A DNA stretch of 64,000 nucleotides from Sternotherus odoratus. Its lineage: Eukaryota; Chordata; Testudines; Kinosternidae. Shown here piece by piece: positions 47,866 to 60,300 of this stretch (position 1 is its first letter; each line of letters begins with the position of its first letter). The notes below the pieces were generated by a model that was not told the DNA's origin, made no database searches, and saw nothing but the letters and a program-made list of their open reading frames with translations. Made by a program: the position numbers and the translations under genes. The stretch spans positions 64,524,892-64,588,891 of the forward strand of contig JAVMKO010000001.1 of assembly GCA_032164245.1 (NCBI GenBank), read 5' to 3'.

Positions 47866-49230
47866 GACCATGATACATTTAGTGCCTCCAAAATGCATTT
47901 GTGTGGCAAATTTACTACTCACTGATAAAAATTTCCCCAATGCTAGTGATCAGCACTTTGCAAGTTGAAGTCTTTTATTAAAAACTGCTATGCCCAGAAC
48001 CCCCAGGAATTGATTTGAGTGAACAGTTTAATCACATTGGTAGGAAAAGCACATAGATAATATATCTTAATTTTTAATCTTTGCTGTCAGCCTGGACAGT
48101 TGATTATTTTCTTAAATTCACAGCTTTTAAAACTCACTTTTGATGAGCTCTTTATTCAGAAGAATGTATTCATTCTTCTACTTGCCATCTTTATGTAGAT
48201 AATAAAATGTGATAGCTATTTATTGACACACAGTATCTTAAGCCTGAAAAAAAGGCTTTCACAAGCTACCCAAACCCCAAGAAATCAATGGAAATTGGCA
48301 GAAACTAGCATGTTTCAATGTTTAAGACACTTTAAGAGTATTTTGGCAACATTTCATAGATGAGATCAGTTTTTTGTACTGTACATTTTCTTTAGAAGGT
48401 ATTTTCTGAAGTACACAAAAGGTTGAGAAATCTTAGTCATTAGTTTACTGCATATAGAGATGACATGGCGTGCAGGACAAACTGAGTTGAATAAAACACG
48501 GTGTACAATTTAAAAGGTCTTGAACCCAACAAGAGACCTGGGTCAGAAGTTTAGAAAGGAAAGTACAGCGGGGCAGATCCACCACTGACTTAAATCTGCA
48601 GAACTCCACTGGCTTTAAAGGAGCTACACTTATCTACATGAATTAAAATCTGACCTGGTATGCCTTAGTTATCTGTGAAATAGAAATCAAATGTGGTGAA
48701 ATGATAACCAGAAGACAGGACCCAGCAGTAAAAGATGCCTGGGTTTCATTCTGTAGAGAATTACTAAAATAAATGTACGGTTTTGAAAGAGTTGTGTTAG
48801 TGTCTCCCACAAAGTCACAAAACTGCATGCTTGACAAGCTTGGTACAGCTATAGATGAGCTTAACATACAGGAGTAGATTCTCAGTTGCTGCATTGGTAA
48901 AGCTCCCACTAACTTCAGAATTAGGCCTCTTGTCTGTGTGCTAGTGCCACGATCCTTTGACTTGGTCTCAAAGGTGCAGTCCCAAATACCCCAGACTGTG
49001 TTAAGGGCTGAGCTCCCTAGACCATTGTGAAGCCCTTGTTGTTATGCACAGCCAGTTGGAACCAGACACAGAATAAAGCAGATCTGTCACACATCCCTAA
49101 AGCATCGAGTGATCATTAAAAACCACATGGTAAAATTCCTATTACTTCCAGTGGAATTAAGATCTGGCTAATATGGAACATAATTAATGTTAAGCATTTC
49201 ATCAGCTCACATAATGGCCATCAGGGTAAA
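47866..49230. other. Unassigned DNA
   Basis: No gene. A fragment near 48570-48660 (tccactggctttaaaggag) is reminiscent of an old dispersed repeat also seen near 54930-54990. Confidence 0.4.
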
Positions 49231-49934
49231 TATAAATAACTAGCATAAGTGCCCGGCGCTGCTCGGGTCAGTCGGAGGTGGGGAGGTGGCAGACAGCTGA
49301 CACCCCCTGACCAACCCCAACACCCACCCCTCACCCCTCACCCACCCCGACACCTTCCCACCCCCCGAAGCAAACCCGAAACCCCCACCTCACCCCCCCG
49401 ACCGAATCCGACACCCCCACCTCACTTACCGTCCCACCAAACCCAACTCAGATCCGTCGCAGGAGGGGAGGGGGCCCAGAGCCGAGGGATTCCGGGGACC
49501 TTCGCAGGTGGGGGGGGGCACAGAGCTGATGTAGTCCGGGGTTCCGTTGGGGAGGTGGGAGGGGCAGAGAACTGAGGGATCTCCGGGGTTCCGTTGGGGA
49601 GGTGGGAGGGGCAGAGAACTGAGGGATCTCCGGGGTTCCGTTGGAGGAGGGAGGGGTGAGCTGAGCGAGTGAGGTGTCTGTTGGAGGGGGGTATTATGAC
49701 ATCATCACCACCTAACTGCCAAGCTGATGTGATTGGCCCTGAAAGACTTTCACCCCTGGGGGGCGTCAGAGGTGAGATCCGAAAATTTTTCGACCCTTAC
49801 CAGCATCTAGACCCCAAGACCCCTCACTGTACCAAAATTCAAGTCTCTGGCTCAAACGGTGCGGGAGGACTTCGCAGTCATACGTACATACATACACTCA
49901 TACATACACCACTTGACTTTTATATATATAGATA
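49231..49934 (+). mobile_element. Unclassified dispersed element, copy 2
   Basis: Shares with 9840-10814 the start tataaataactagca, the stem-loop (gcccggcgctgctcgggt here), the last 250 bp and the end acttttatatatatagata. The variable core is shorter and in its first part C-rich. A unit of about 47 bp (ggggttccgttggggaggtg onward) is repeated twice near 49540-49640. Copies agree well outside the core, so the core evolves by repeat turnover. Confidence 0.7.
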
Positions 49935-51779
49935 TGTAATGACAACGACGGATACTCACGTCAATGTCAACATATAAGGATTCATCAAACAATATAGATA
50001 AACACACAACTGTTTGGTCAGACCCGTGAGAGAACCAGATACATGATTACATTTGGGACAGACACATACAACCACATTGCAGGCTATTGTATCCTCGCCT
50101 TGCACTACTCACTTTTTCCACATAAGGTGTTAATGTACCTTGATTCCAAGTGGTTAACAGTGACATGGCAAATCTACCACTGCCTTGCTCTGTTCCTTCC
50201 CAGTTTCTAGGGTCAGCCTGACATGCTTTCAAGTTTGATTTAATTTGTACCGGCCACCAAGAGAAGCATAAGAAAGGTGTCTTTCTTTAACTGACCATAA
50301 ATATCATCTCAAAGATTCTCGAGTTGGCCATATGAATGAAATACTCAGACCAACACAGTTGAACTTTTATGGGTGTGTTTTGAATGCCAGACATCTGATA
50401 ATGATTAAGGATTTTGAGTTGGGAAATCTTGTCCCGCCATTTGACTCTGCAAAGGGGCCAAAGACAGAGCACATGGAACTGATCAAGATTTCCTAATATA
50501 GCCATGATCTGTTGTCCATATCTCACTGCTGGGATTCCCTCTAACACCTTTTCCACTCCGCTTATCCAGAGCATCTTGTCCAGTTCTGGGAAAACACTTC
50601 ATTCAGTACTCTGGGATCCAAAAAACTCAGTTTGATTCCAGATTTCATCACTCATGTTCCTTTATTCTGCATACAGCAAACCTATGCTAAGTTGGGCCAA
50701 CTCAAGCATAGAGGATAGATATGAGGGTTTACCACACATCCAAAATTACCCAGAAAACCTCTTCCTTTATATACATGTGCATATTACATTGGATCACAAG
50801 TTTTAGGATTGCCTTGGTTATTTTACAGGAACTAATCTCTGTGCATGGGCGTGGGGTTAGCAACTCCACCCCGTAAGGGAACCAATTGCTACTGAAACAC
50901 CAACACCAGTTGGTGGCCCATACCCCGGCTGGGGGGTGATGGGCAAAGAGAGAGAGAGAGAATCTCTGTGCAGCATGCTCACTCCATGTGCTGTTCATAT
51001 GGAACCTAACATTTACATGCCAGGTTTATCTTGTTCATTGTCCCTAGAATCTAGGTGTTCCTGCTTATCTGAACTAGCACAGAAAACTATACTCCAGCAT
51101 ACAGCTTGTTAGGCCCCTGTTTATGACTTAACCTTCCATTCACCTTCCCAGTCATGCCCACTAAGAAATGTCAAGTGAGGCCCACACTCACAACCGTATA
51201 GAAATGTTACAAGCACAACTGCTAGGCAGACATTTAACTTTAGTGCTTATTTTGACACCCCTACTATTCCATCAGCATAAAACTAGCTGTAAGAATGGAA
51301 GAATATAAAAAAGCAGAAGATATTACTATGAAAATGTTTCTAACACATTACCAGCACTGAACAGAGATGAACTAGTAAGAGTTTATCAAGGTTATCATTA
51401 GCAGCAATCAGCTCCGAGAAAATGAAAGTAGAAACTCCAAAATCACATGCTGTGAAACCAATACATGGAACAGAGAAACCACAGTGAGCTTTCAAATGGA
51501 GACTACATGCAGAGAAGATTTGTTAGAGGTAGAGAAGAGGTAGGAAATTGTCAGCTTTGAAGAGGCATAGAAAACCAAAAGAAAATAATGAACAAGAACA
51601 GGGTTACAGAGTCATTTAAAATCTAAACATTTGTTCAATTGAAATACAGTATATTTCAAACCTATAATAAACTGTAACCAATATTCTGACATTGCACAGA
51701 CCTGAAATGTTGACTGGATTTCATTTTGCATACAACTTCAAACTAAATATATTCCATAAATTAAGGACCTAATCTGGGA
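49935..51779. other. Unassigned DNA
   Basis: No recognised gene. A short (AG)n lies near 50950-50962. Confidence 0.4.
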
Positions 51780-52731
51780 TTTTGGTTGGATTAAGGCTAT
51801 CAAAATAGGAACATAAGACTCCAATGGACCTCCAGTTACTCCAGTCAGACGACTGTGCACATAATCCCAATCATTATCAGTTCCATCTTAAAACTAGTAA
51901 GGTTTCTTGTCCCCACTACCCTTACTGGAAGACCGTTCCAGAACTTCACTATTCTGATGGCGAGAAACCTTATTTCAATGTCCATCCTAAATATATTCAT
52001 GGCCAGCTTTACCCATTTGTTCCTATCCTTTTATTCAAATATCTGTTTTCTCTCTCTGGTGTTTAACCTTTTTTCCTCTTCACCTTCCCCCCCCCCACCC
52101 CATGAAAAAATCCTACACATGTGTTTATAGAGTGCATATTCCGACTCAACCTTCATTTTCCTAGACTAAACAGATGAAGCTTTTCCAGTCTCCTTTTATA
52201 AAATAGGGCCCCCATACCCTCATCATCCTAGTAATCCTTCTCTGTAATTGTTCCAGGTTGAATTCATCTTTCTTGATCATGGTTCACAGTATTCCAGATG
52301 GACTAATTGATGGCTCAGAGTCCCCCTGTGATCACTTAACACAGCCTTGCCTTTTCCCTCTTTCATTGTTCCAACAGACCTGCCCTCCACTTATAGCAGA
52401 TTTTTGTTGTTGTTAATCCCTATGTGCATGACCCATGCACGTTGTACTACTACATTTAATCCCATTTCTATTACTCTAGTCCTCAAGATCATCCAGTTTT
52501 GCCCGTGTACATGCTGATCCTCCTCTGTATTCACAATACCTCCCAACTCTGTGCCAGCCCATTTCATTGTCACACTTCTATTTTGTTCCAAGATCATTAA
52601 TGAAAATACTAAGTAGGAATTGTCCAAAATTCAAGCTTTGAGGAACTAACCCTCCTCCCCCAGCCTGACAATTTTCCTTTCAGTACAACCTGTTATCGTC
52701 TCCTCTTTAGCCAGTTTCTTATCCACCAACA
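51780..52731 (-). mobile_element. CR1 LINE fragment, minus strand
   Basis: Minus-strand remnant of CR1 ORF2 and 3' region. At 52390-52627 the minus frame reads ELGGIVNTEEDQHVHGQNW and later VMHIGINNNKN, matching the CR1 RT-downstream pattern (LGGIANTEKD...VMHLGINNKN). The part nearer 51780 resembles the region that follows in CR1 (in plus reading, ttgttccaggttgaattcat and similar words). It is 5'-truncated at about 52731. Confidence 0.8.
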
Positions 52732-52829
52732 TGGGGAAAATAGAACCTGTCAAACTAATTTGATATCTTTTTGATGAGATTATAACCACACCACATTTTG
52801 ATTAAAAGCTAGTAGAACATAAAATTAGC

Positions 52830-53460
52830 ATGGCACACATTAAATCAATTAAAAGATGGCTAACTGATAGATCTCAAAATGTAATTGTAAATGGGGAATC
52901 ATTGTTAAGAACATGTATTTCCAGTGAGATCCTGCAGGGATCAGTTCTTGACTCTACACTAGTTAACATTGTGTTTTCTCAAAGACCTGGAAGAAACACA
53001 GAAATGTCACAGATAAAATATGAAGATGACACAAAAAGTGGGGCAGTGGGAAATAATGCAGGAACAGGTCATTGATACAGAGGGATCTGAATCAGTTGGT
53101 GAGATTGGCATAAGCAGACAATATGCATTTTAATATGACTAAATGTAAATGTATATACCCAGGAACAAGGAACGTAGGCATATCTACAAGGTGGTGAATT
53201 CTGTCATGGGAAGCAGTGACTCGGAGAAAGATATGGGGGTCATGGTGGATAATCAGCTGACTATGAGCTCCCTGTGTGATCCTGTGGCATCCTAGGGTTC
53301 ATAAACAGGGGAATCATGGGGAGGAGGAGAGAAGTACTTTTACCCTTTTATTTGACTCTATTACTGCTGCTGGAAATCTAGTGTCCACAATTCAAGAAGG
53401 ATGTTGACACGTTGGAGAGGGTTCAAAGAAGAGCCACAAGAATGATTAAATGAGTACGGT
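52830..53460 (+). pseudogene. CR1 ORF2 C-terminal remnant
   Basis: A short open stretch of 81 codons at 52830-53075 carries RT-like features (QGSVLD in place of the usual PQGSILGP; YEDDTK in place of FADDTK, the catalytic box with an altered first position). Downstream codons are shifted but TLERVQRRATRMIK can still be read near 53410-53450. RT of CR1 copies its own RNA at the target; this copy is dead. Confidence 0.75.
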
Positions 53461-54090
53461 GTAACTGGGTATGGTAGACCATTGAGCCTTGAGGGGGCCA
53501 AAAGACCCCATTCCAGGAACATTGGAACAAACAAAGGCACAGGATGGCCAAAGCCCAGAGAAGAGGAAGCAGTGCCAGTGAATTAGTAATTGGATGGGTA
53601 CCATCCAGGACACTATCCCTCTAAGGGCCCGATATCAAAATTCCTGTAGTTTAGAGTGGGGCAGGGCTCAGCCTCTCTCCCTGCCAATCAGAAGGAGATA
53701 TCTGAAGGATAGCAATATATATGCTGCCTCCTCCCCGAGAACAAGGGTGATGATGACAGGAGAATGAAGCCTGAGTCACAAGGCTGAGCCCCAGACAAAA
53801 AGGGAATGGAATCACAGTTCCATGAAGAGCAGTGTCTGATAGAAGAGCCAGAGCTGACTACGATTCTTTGTGTTATGGTGCTGGATTTTATTTCTGGGAC
53901 TTTGAGAATTATTTTTCAACTGCTTCAGTTATTAAATCAGCCCCAGAGTAGGGGTGGTGGTAGCCATAAGCGAGGCTGTGGAAGGAGGGAACAGTTATAT
54001 AGGGCTCTGAAGGAAGGACACAAAGGCAGGTCATTACAGGACCAGCTCAGGGCCATAGCGAGATGCTCAGGATGCAGTTGCCATGCTACA
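53451..54090 (+). mobile_element. LTR-like insert within CR1
   Basis: Starts TGAGTACGG and ends GCTACA, splitting the CR1 sequence cleanly after aatgattaaa and before attaggaaac. It has a TATA-like atatatatgctg near 53715 and a poly(A)-signal-like ttattaaa near 53931. That, its length and its TG...CA ends suggest a solo LTR. The target duplication is not clear. No coding region supported. Confidence 0.5.
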
Positions 54091-54515
54091 ATTAGGAAAC
54101 ATTCCTTATAGTAATAAACTCAAGGAGATCAATCTATTTAATTTAACAAAGAGAAGATTAAGGAGTGACTTAATTACAGACTGAAAGTGTCCATATGAAG
54201 AAGAAATATTTATAATGGGCTCTTATCTGGCATAGAAAGGAATAACACAATCCAATGGATGGAAGAAGCAAAACAAATTCAGACCGGAAATAAGGTGTAC
54301 CTTTTTAATGGTAGGGTAGTTGACCATTGGAACAATTTATCTAAGGCCATGGTGGATTCTCCTTCACTGACAGTTTTTAAAATCAAGATTTGATTCCCCC
54401 CCCCCAAAAAAAAATACATGTTCTGTGAGTTATTTTGGGAAGTTCTATGTACTGTGTTATACAGATGGTCAAACTACATAGACAATGGTCCTTTCTGACC
54501 TTGGAATCTATCAAC

Positions 54516-57289
54516 AGTTTGAGAATGAAATATCTAGGACTACATTGTCAAAAATCCCTTAAACTTGTTCACAAAAATTGTTAATGTTCATTCACAAACA
54601 CACACACACACACACACAAAATGTCCATCACTGTACATGCCAGTGCCTGTTTGAGCACTTAACTAGGGAGTAGAATAAAAAAGCAGATGTGCATGCAAAC
54701 AATACTATACATACATACACACCAGTTTAGAGGATTTGAGAATATAGCCACAACTATTGGCATGCTCCAATGTCATGTTTTTTAAGTCGTAAAATGTTCC
54801 TCATGTTTTGGCAATGAAACAATCAAACGCTATTGCACTTTCAATAAAAGCCTAGAAGATTTCTGTCTGTGTGACTCAGATAAGAGTTTTTCCTCATCAT
54901 AATCCAGAAAGAAGACACGCAAGGTAGGGCCAATTTCTGGCCCTTCAGTTAAACCAGTGTAACACTGAAGTAAATCCACTGAAGACAAACTCATACTGGC
55001 ATAACAAGACGTACATGTTGGTCCTCTCCCAATTAAGAAAAAATGAAAAATGTTTCATTGTAGAATGTTATATGGGTTGATTTAGAAGCTCACAGGATGT
55101 TTAGATATACCTCAGTCTTAACGTTCAAGGCATTTTACTTTCTCGTAATGCATACTCCACACACACTTGACTGATCGATTACACTCGCATAGCAAGGGGT
55201 GATGGATCAGTCAATAGCATTCATATCAATATGTTCCTGCATCAAATCAACTAAGCTGGCAATCATATTTTGTCTAAATGAATAGGAAAGTATAAATATT
55301 TATATGTTTGTTACCAGCATGGTACAACCAAACCAAGCCAAATCAACAAAGAAAGGCAGCACTGGTCCTTGTACATCTTAATCATTCTTCAGTAAACAGG
55401 GACTTTAGTTTCTTCTGTGATGCCTCTGAAGAGGAAACAGAATCTGTCAGTCATTAAAATGAAAGGCGTATAGTGCCGTGGCTGTCTGAAGATGAAATTG
55501 GATTTCTGAATCTGGGTCCTCCTGATTCCTTTTTATTTCACAAAGCAAATTGCTTTGCCATAGCTTCAGCATTAAACAGGAAAGGCTTCAGCTGGCATAG
55601 GTAGTACTAAAAGCTTATTAAGAGCCATACACTGTATTCTCTACTGAACAATATGTTTTCAAAGGCCAGCTCTTGTAAAATGCAGAATTCATTTTCCAAA
55701 GTTTGCATGCAATTTTATGTGTTCATTTACTGTTTCTTCTTTTTTCTTCCCTGTGTTTTCCTCTACCCATTTCATTTTGTTCTTGTCCGAGACATACTTT
55801 TCACATTTTTATTGACAGTGCTATATTTTTATTTGAGACAAAGAAGACAGTAATAGCAAATGGCTGTATTTCCGATGGGAACTCTGCAAAAGACCTTTAA
55901 GCACAAAAAATGATATAACCTTGGATTCATTTAACCTAACACCCTTAGGAGCTATTTCAAACCCATTGAGCACCTTCGCATTTGCATAGTACAGTACATC
56001 TATTTGATAAACTAACAGATCTCCTTTCTCTTGCATTATAACATAATTGCATGGTGAATTTATATATTCAAGTATAGCTGTCTACAATTAGTGATAAGGA
56101 TTATATTCATATACCCCAACTCAAAACATGAAGTAATATTTTCTATAAGAAGAATCTTTAGCATGGAGCAGTATTTGAAGTTCAAATCTTTTAGTAAAAA
56201 AAATAGATTTTTTTAATTAAAATCCTTATTCTATCTGTTATTATTTATTAATGCAGCACCTAAACTGTGCCATCTTTGAAAATACTCATTTTAACAGGAG
56301 GCAATAAAAGATTTTATTGCTTCTTAACTCAAGAGTTTAGAATGTTTGCCACAGTTCACCTACAGTACATTCTAAGAAAGGAAAAAACCCTGCAGAAATT
56401 CACACAGGCAAAGCAATTGTATGGGCCTGAATAGTTTATTCACTCTGGGTGTGAATTTATATGAAGTTGCCAGGTTTGTCAGGAGGGGGGGAGAGGGAAG
56501 AGTATCAAGCAGTTGCTTAGTACGGTAGTTCTTTTTAAAGCAGTATGAGGTAATCTCTGATGGATACATTCTCTCTTCTAGTTCACCCCCACCACTCGCC
56601 TTCCCAATAGTGTTTGAAAAAAATCCAACATCAGATATGAGATATTCCAAAACTATCTGTTCAGAAACTTTCTGGTACTGAATTTACAACTTGTATAAGA
56701 ATTAAACCCAAAAAGAGCTGCTGGTAGTTACTTCATAAATCTGAATTTAAATGTGCGTTATTTGAGACTCCTGTACTTTGAATCCCATGCCCTTGTCACA
56801 GTTTACTGTGCCTTGCTAATTGAGTTTTAATACCAATGAAGAAAATATACCTGTGCTTTCCTGTCTTCATCAAACACTATCTTTCTTAAAATCTGTTTTT
56901 CAAATTGACTGATTGTCATTTTCCAAAAGTGTGGAGCTACAAAAAGGTGTTAAAGTACTTTGCATAAAGCTGGAAGACACAGCTGGTACTGGTTCTCTGT
57001 CAGTGACTCTCAATTCCAAGCTCCATATACCAGACATTGCAAAAATTAAAGAATAACTAGGGTGGCATTAAATATTCACAATAAAATTCAAAACAATATT
57101 GACATTTGAGAGTGTCACACTTGGCTGGGATTTTATAAAAGCAGTTGAATTTGGGAAAAAATAAAAATTGAAAATTCAAATAGAAAATTCAAATTGAAGT
57201 ATGTGAAATTTCAGGTTTGGCATTTTTAATGCGAAACCATAATTTTGTATTCTGCTGTGCTCAGCATTGTTTTACATGTTCATGTAGTT
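54516..57289. other. Unassigned AT-rich DNA
   Basis: Contains a (CA)n tract at about 54599-54618 and an old repeat-like fragment near 54930-54990. Some AT-rich gaaatttt-type sequence lies near 57165-57260. No gene supported. Confidence 0.4.
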
Positions 57290-57430
57290 ATTTTTGGCCA
57301 CATTTTTTAAAGGCATTGACAAACTGGAGAGAGTTCAAAAGGAGCTTAGAAATATTTAAAGATTGGGGGAAATAAGACGAATTAGGGAAGCTTGTGAACT
57401 GGGCATGTTGGAGGTATAATTCTGTGAGAG
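57290..57430 (+). mobile_element. Small CR1-like fragment
   Basis: cattgacaaactggagagag followed by ttcaaaaggagc codes for DKLERVQKE-like residues, the C-terminal CR1 ORF2 pattern also seen near 53405 and 63955. Similarity fades quickly downstream. Confidence 0.55.
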
Positions 57431-57859
57431 GCTGGATATTTCCTGTCAAGGTAAGTGCCAATTGCCAAATGAACTGAAAGGTCCCAGTGGTAGGATAAAA
57501 CATGAGACTTGGATGGGAGAAGCACAAAAGAATGTCTGAAGGGGTATGTTGGCACATGTAAGAAATTGTAAACTCTTTCATAGATTCAGCGAATCCCCAG
57601 CTTCTCCACCTGAAGAAGGAATGAACTGGTTTCTAGGTAAAGTTTCTAGTTAAAGTTACCAGTCAGGCAAGTCTAGGGCTAGAATAGTGGGTCAGGGTAA
57701 TACATTTTGTACAGCCAGAAACTCCAGTCACAAAATTCTAGCACACTTCTCCCTTAATTCACAAGCCTCGCCTATCCTTGAATCACATGAAGTAGGTGCT
57801 CTCAGCCAAGTAGTCTTCATTTTGAAAACAATAATTATTTCAAACATACTAGAAACCAG

Positions 57860-57969
57860 GTATATGGCTAAACCACCCTGAACATGTCTAATATCGGAAG
57901 CTAAGCAGGGTCAGGCCTGGCTAGTACTTGGATGGGAGACCTTCTGCGAATACTGGGTGCTGTAGGTTT
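57860..57969 (+). pseudogene. 5S rRNA pseudogene
   Basis: About 110 bp match vertebrate 5S rRNA (normally about 120). Matching blocks include accaccctgaac, atcggaagctaagcagggtc, gcctgg, tagtacttggatgggagacc and gggtgctgtagg. Internal promoter box A (aagctaagcagggtc) and box C (acttggatgggagacc) are intact. About 10 bp are missing after ctgaac. There is no T-run terminator directly after the 3' end, and changes at the 5' end break the terminal helix. It is either a retropseudogene or the head of a 5S-derived SINE. Confidence 0.9.
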
Positions 57970-59077
57970 AACACCTTGCAGTTGGTATAAAATGCCTCCA
58001 ACGACAGATGGAATGATGCATCAGTTGGAGTATACATACCCCAGTCGTATCACTGGTTGTGTCCAGTCTAAGCGGACCCTGCCATGGTGCAGGAATACTG
58101 GCACAAACCAGAAGCTTTCTTTTGCTAGTCAGATTGCTCTTTTTCAGCCCATTATTAAAGGTAGAAACAAAGCAGGAAATTCTTGAACGTTTATATCAAG
58201 AAAAATTTTTATAAATAAAAAAATCACTCTTCAGATTCTGGAACACTGGTACTGTAGGAATTCCACTGTAACTTACAGTAAGATTATTTTCTAGGTGAAC
58301 CAGAAAGAAAGAAAACATCTGAGAGAAATACTTGGGCCTAAATGTATAGGAAAGAGAATGATATTTAGATATTGGGAAGTATTTAAACAGTCGTCTAATT
58401 TGCTATGTAATTCTACAAAGCATCCTTCTCATTATGTGTACCAGATCCTATTATTAATCGAAAATAACTCTTTAGATGGGCTTTTTATGAACCTCATCAT
58501 TTTTTCTCTCCCTCTTGCCATTCAAGAGATTTCTTCTTTTTACAGGGCCTAATCTAAATGCCACCGAAGGCAACAGAAAGTCTCCAACTGACTTCAAATA
58601 CAACAGGTCCATATTTAATGATGCTGTTGTTTGAGATGCAGGAGGTAGAGGTGATTCTCACAAGATTTCACATTTTAAAGCTTCATGTGGTCTGAGCTAG
58701 CTTTGGACAGGAATTTAAAACTATTCCTACTTACCTACCCTTCTGATCCTTCTCAGATGTGTCCATTTCTGGTATTTCTACAACAAAGCTACCTTTTCAG
58801 GGTTCAGCTTTTTTGGGGTGTAAAAATGACTAGAGCCTGACACATAGAAGGTTGTAGCCCCAGAGTATGTTTTGAAAGAAACTGAGGTAGAAGTTTGAAA
58901 ATAGTAAAGACAATAAAACTGAATGGGATTAAGAAGTTTAGTTGTGCCATGATTCAAAACTGGATTTGGGAAACAAAATTAGGTCTGTGATGCAATTCAT
59001 CCATTTAAAATAGTATATAAATATAATTTACAGCATTACTTAATTACTTAATTAGCTAATAGCTAGCGACTACCCCT
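57970..59077. other. Unassigned DNA downstream of the 5S pseudogene
   Basis: No gene. The first 220 bp (to about 58190) could belong with the 5S-like head as the body of a composite SINE, but only one copy is in the window. Confidence 0.35.
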
Positions 59078-59240
59078 GACTGCCAAAAGCTGGGACTGGA
59101 TGACAGGGGAGGGAACACTTGATAAGTTGCCCTGATCTGTTCATTCCTTCTGAAGCATCTGGCACCAACCCCTTTCGGAAGATAGACTGGATGGGGCTTG
59201 CTAGACCACTGGTCTTACCTCGTACAGTCATTCTTAAGTA
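59078..59240 (+). mobile_element. CR1 3'-end fragment
   Basis: Has the CR1 3' UTR pattern: aaagctgggactggatgaca, cttgataagttgccctgatc, tgttcattccttctgaagca, ctggcac, ggaagatagactggatgggg, ggtctta and a final cagtcattctta. Truncated at its 5' side. Confidence 0.8.
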
Positions 59241-60177
59241 CTTAGTTTAGAGGGGCCATCTGTCATATAATAACATATAAACGTGTCCTGAAACGTCACA
59301 TAAAATATAAACTAACCCAAGCCTAAAAAAAACGGGAAAGTTTAATTTTAGTTTTTTTAACCTTGCTTAATGATTATTTACTTTTTTTCTCTGCACTCCC
59401 AAAGGTCAGCAGGAGTGAGATTTTTAAAGTCACATGAGGGATGTTTTGCTTTTTTCTGTTGGATCTGTGTCACTGGCAATAGCATTCAAATCCTTTTAGG
59501 TGGCTTTGAAACTCTGACTCTATATGTCCACTACCGTTGGTTCCTAAAAGTGCAAGTTATGGAATAGTATGAGAGAAGCTATTCTGACTATAGCTAGACT
59601 AGATCTGAGAAAAACTAGATCTGAGATAGTTTTTGTGAATCAACCTATCTTGTTACATAGCTTGCAGAAATTTGCACTACAGGCATGTGATGACTAATTT
59701 TTGTTTGACTGGACATTAGACTAGCAATAACCAAGCAAGCATACAGGGACATAAGACCTGTTTTAGCTTTTTTGTCTGTAACCTACCAGGGTAAGACCTA
59801 CTTACAAAGAAAACTTCGAATCATGTTTTATACATTAGTAAGGAGGCAGGCCTAAAATGGGTGTGCATTTGTTCACGTTCTTTGACACGGGCAATTACTA
59901 TGACTGAATGTGCAAAATGGGTGATTGTGTGGGCAAATGGCTGTCGAGGCACTTACGTAGCCCTTCGTATTCAAAACACCAGAGCTGTTCCCCCACCTGA
60001 AGCCTTAAAATTATCATGTAATTTTAAATAAATTATTACACAAAATACTACATATGTGATAGTCCAGCTTTGAGCATAAAATTATTTTCTAACGGGAAAA
60101 ATGCAATTGATTGTAAGAATTAGTAGAGAATTGTACTATATACTTACCCTTTGAATGGACTCTTATTTTTTTAAAAT
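59241..60177. other. Unassigned DNA
   Basis: No supported feature. Confidence 0.4.
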
Positions 60178-60300
60178 GGGCACCAATCAGCAAAGTGCTT
60201 AAAAACATGCTTAACTTTATAGTTAAGTGTATTCACTTAAACATGTTTACCAGTGATTTCAATAGGACTTTAGTATTTGCTTTAGGGTGCTACTGAATAA
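60178..60300. repeat. Palindromic dispersed repeat, second copy
   Basis: aatcagcaaagtgcttaaaa, then catgcttaac, is answered on the other side by gactttagtatttgctttag and gtgctactgaat around cagtgatttcaatagg. It resembles the repeat at 23683-23795 in layout (tgcttaa-type arms around a tcaatagg/gtgggact centre). Confidence 0.5.

Larger units (their letters stand above)
52737..54515 (+). mobile_element. CR1 LINE fragment, plus strand, with nested insert
   Basis: Starts with a piece coding for CQTNLISFFDE (tgtcaaactaatttgatatc), jumps by deletion to IKSIKRWLTDRSQNVIVNG, then ILQGSVLDSTLVNIVF, and continues degenerate through the C-terminal part (LERVQRRATRMIK). A 640-bp insert interrupts it at 53451-54090. 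The 3' end follows, with the CR1 landmark ggaataaggtgta-like region, attggaacaattta and ggtcctttctgaccttggaa. Confidence 0.85.

Noticed and set aside
49249..49575. 108-codon proline-rich plus-strand frame
   Set aside because: Comes from the C-rich core of dispersed element copy 2; low complexity.
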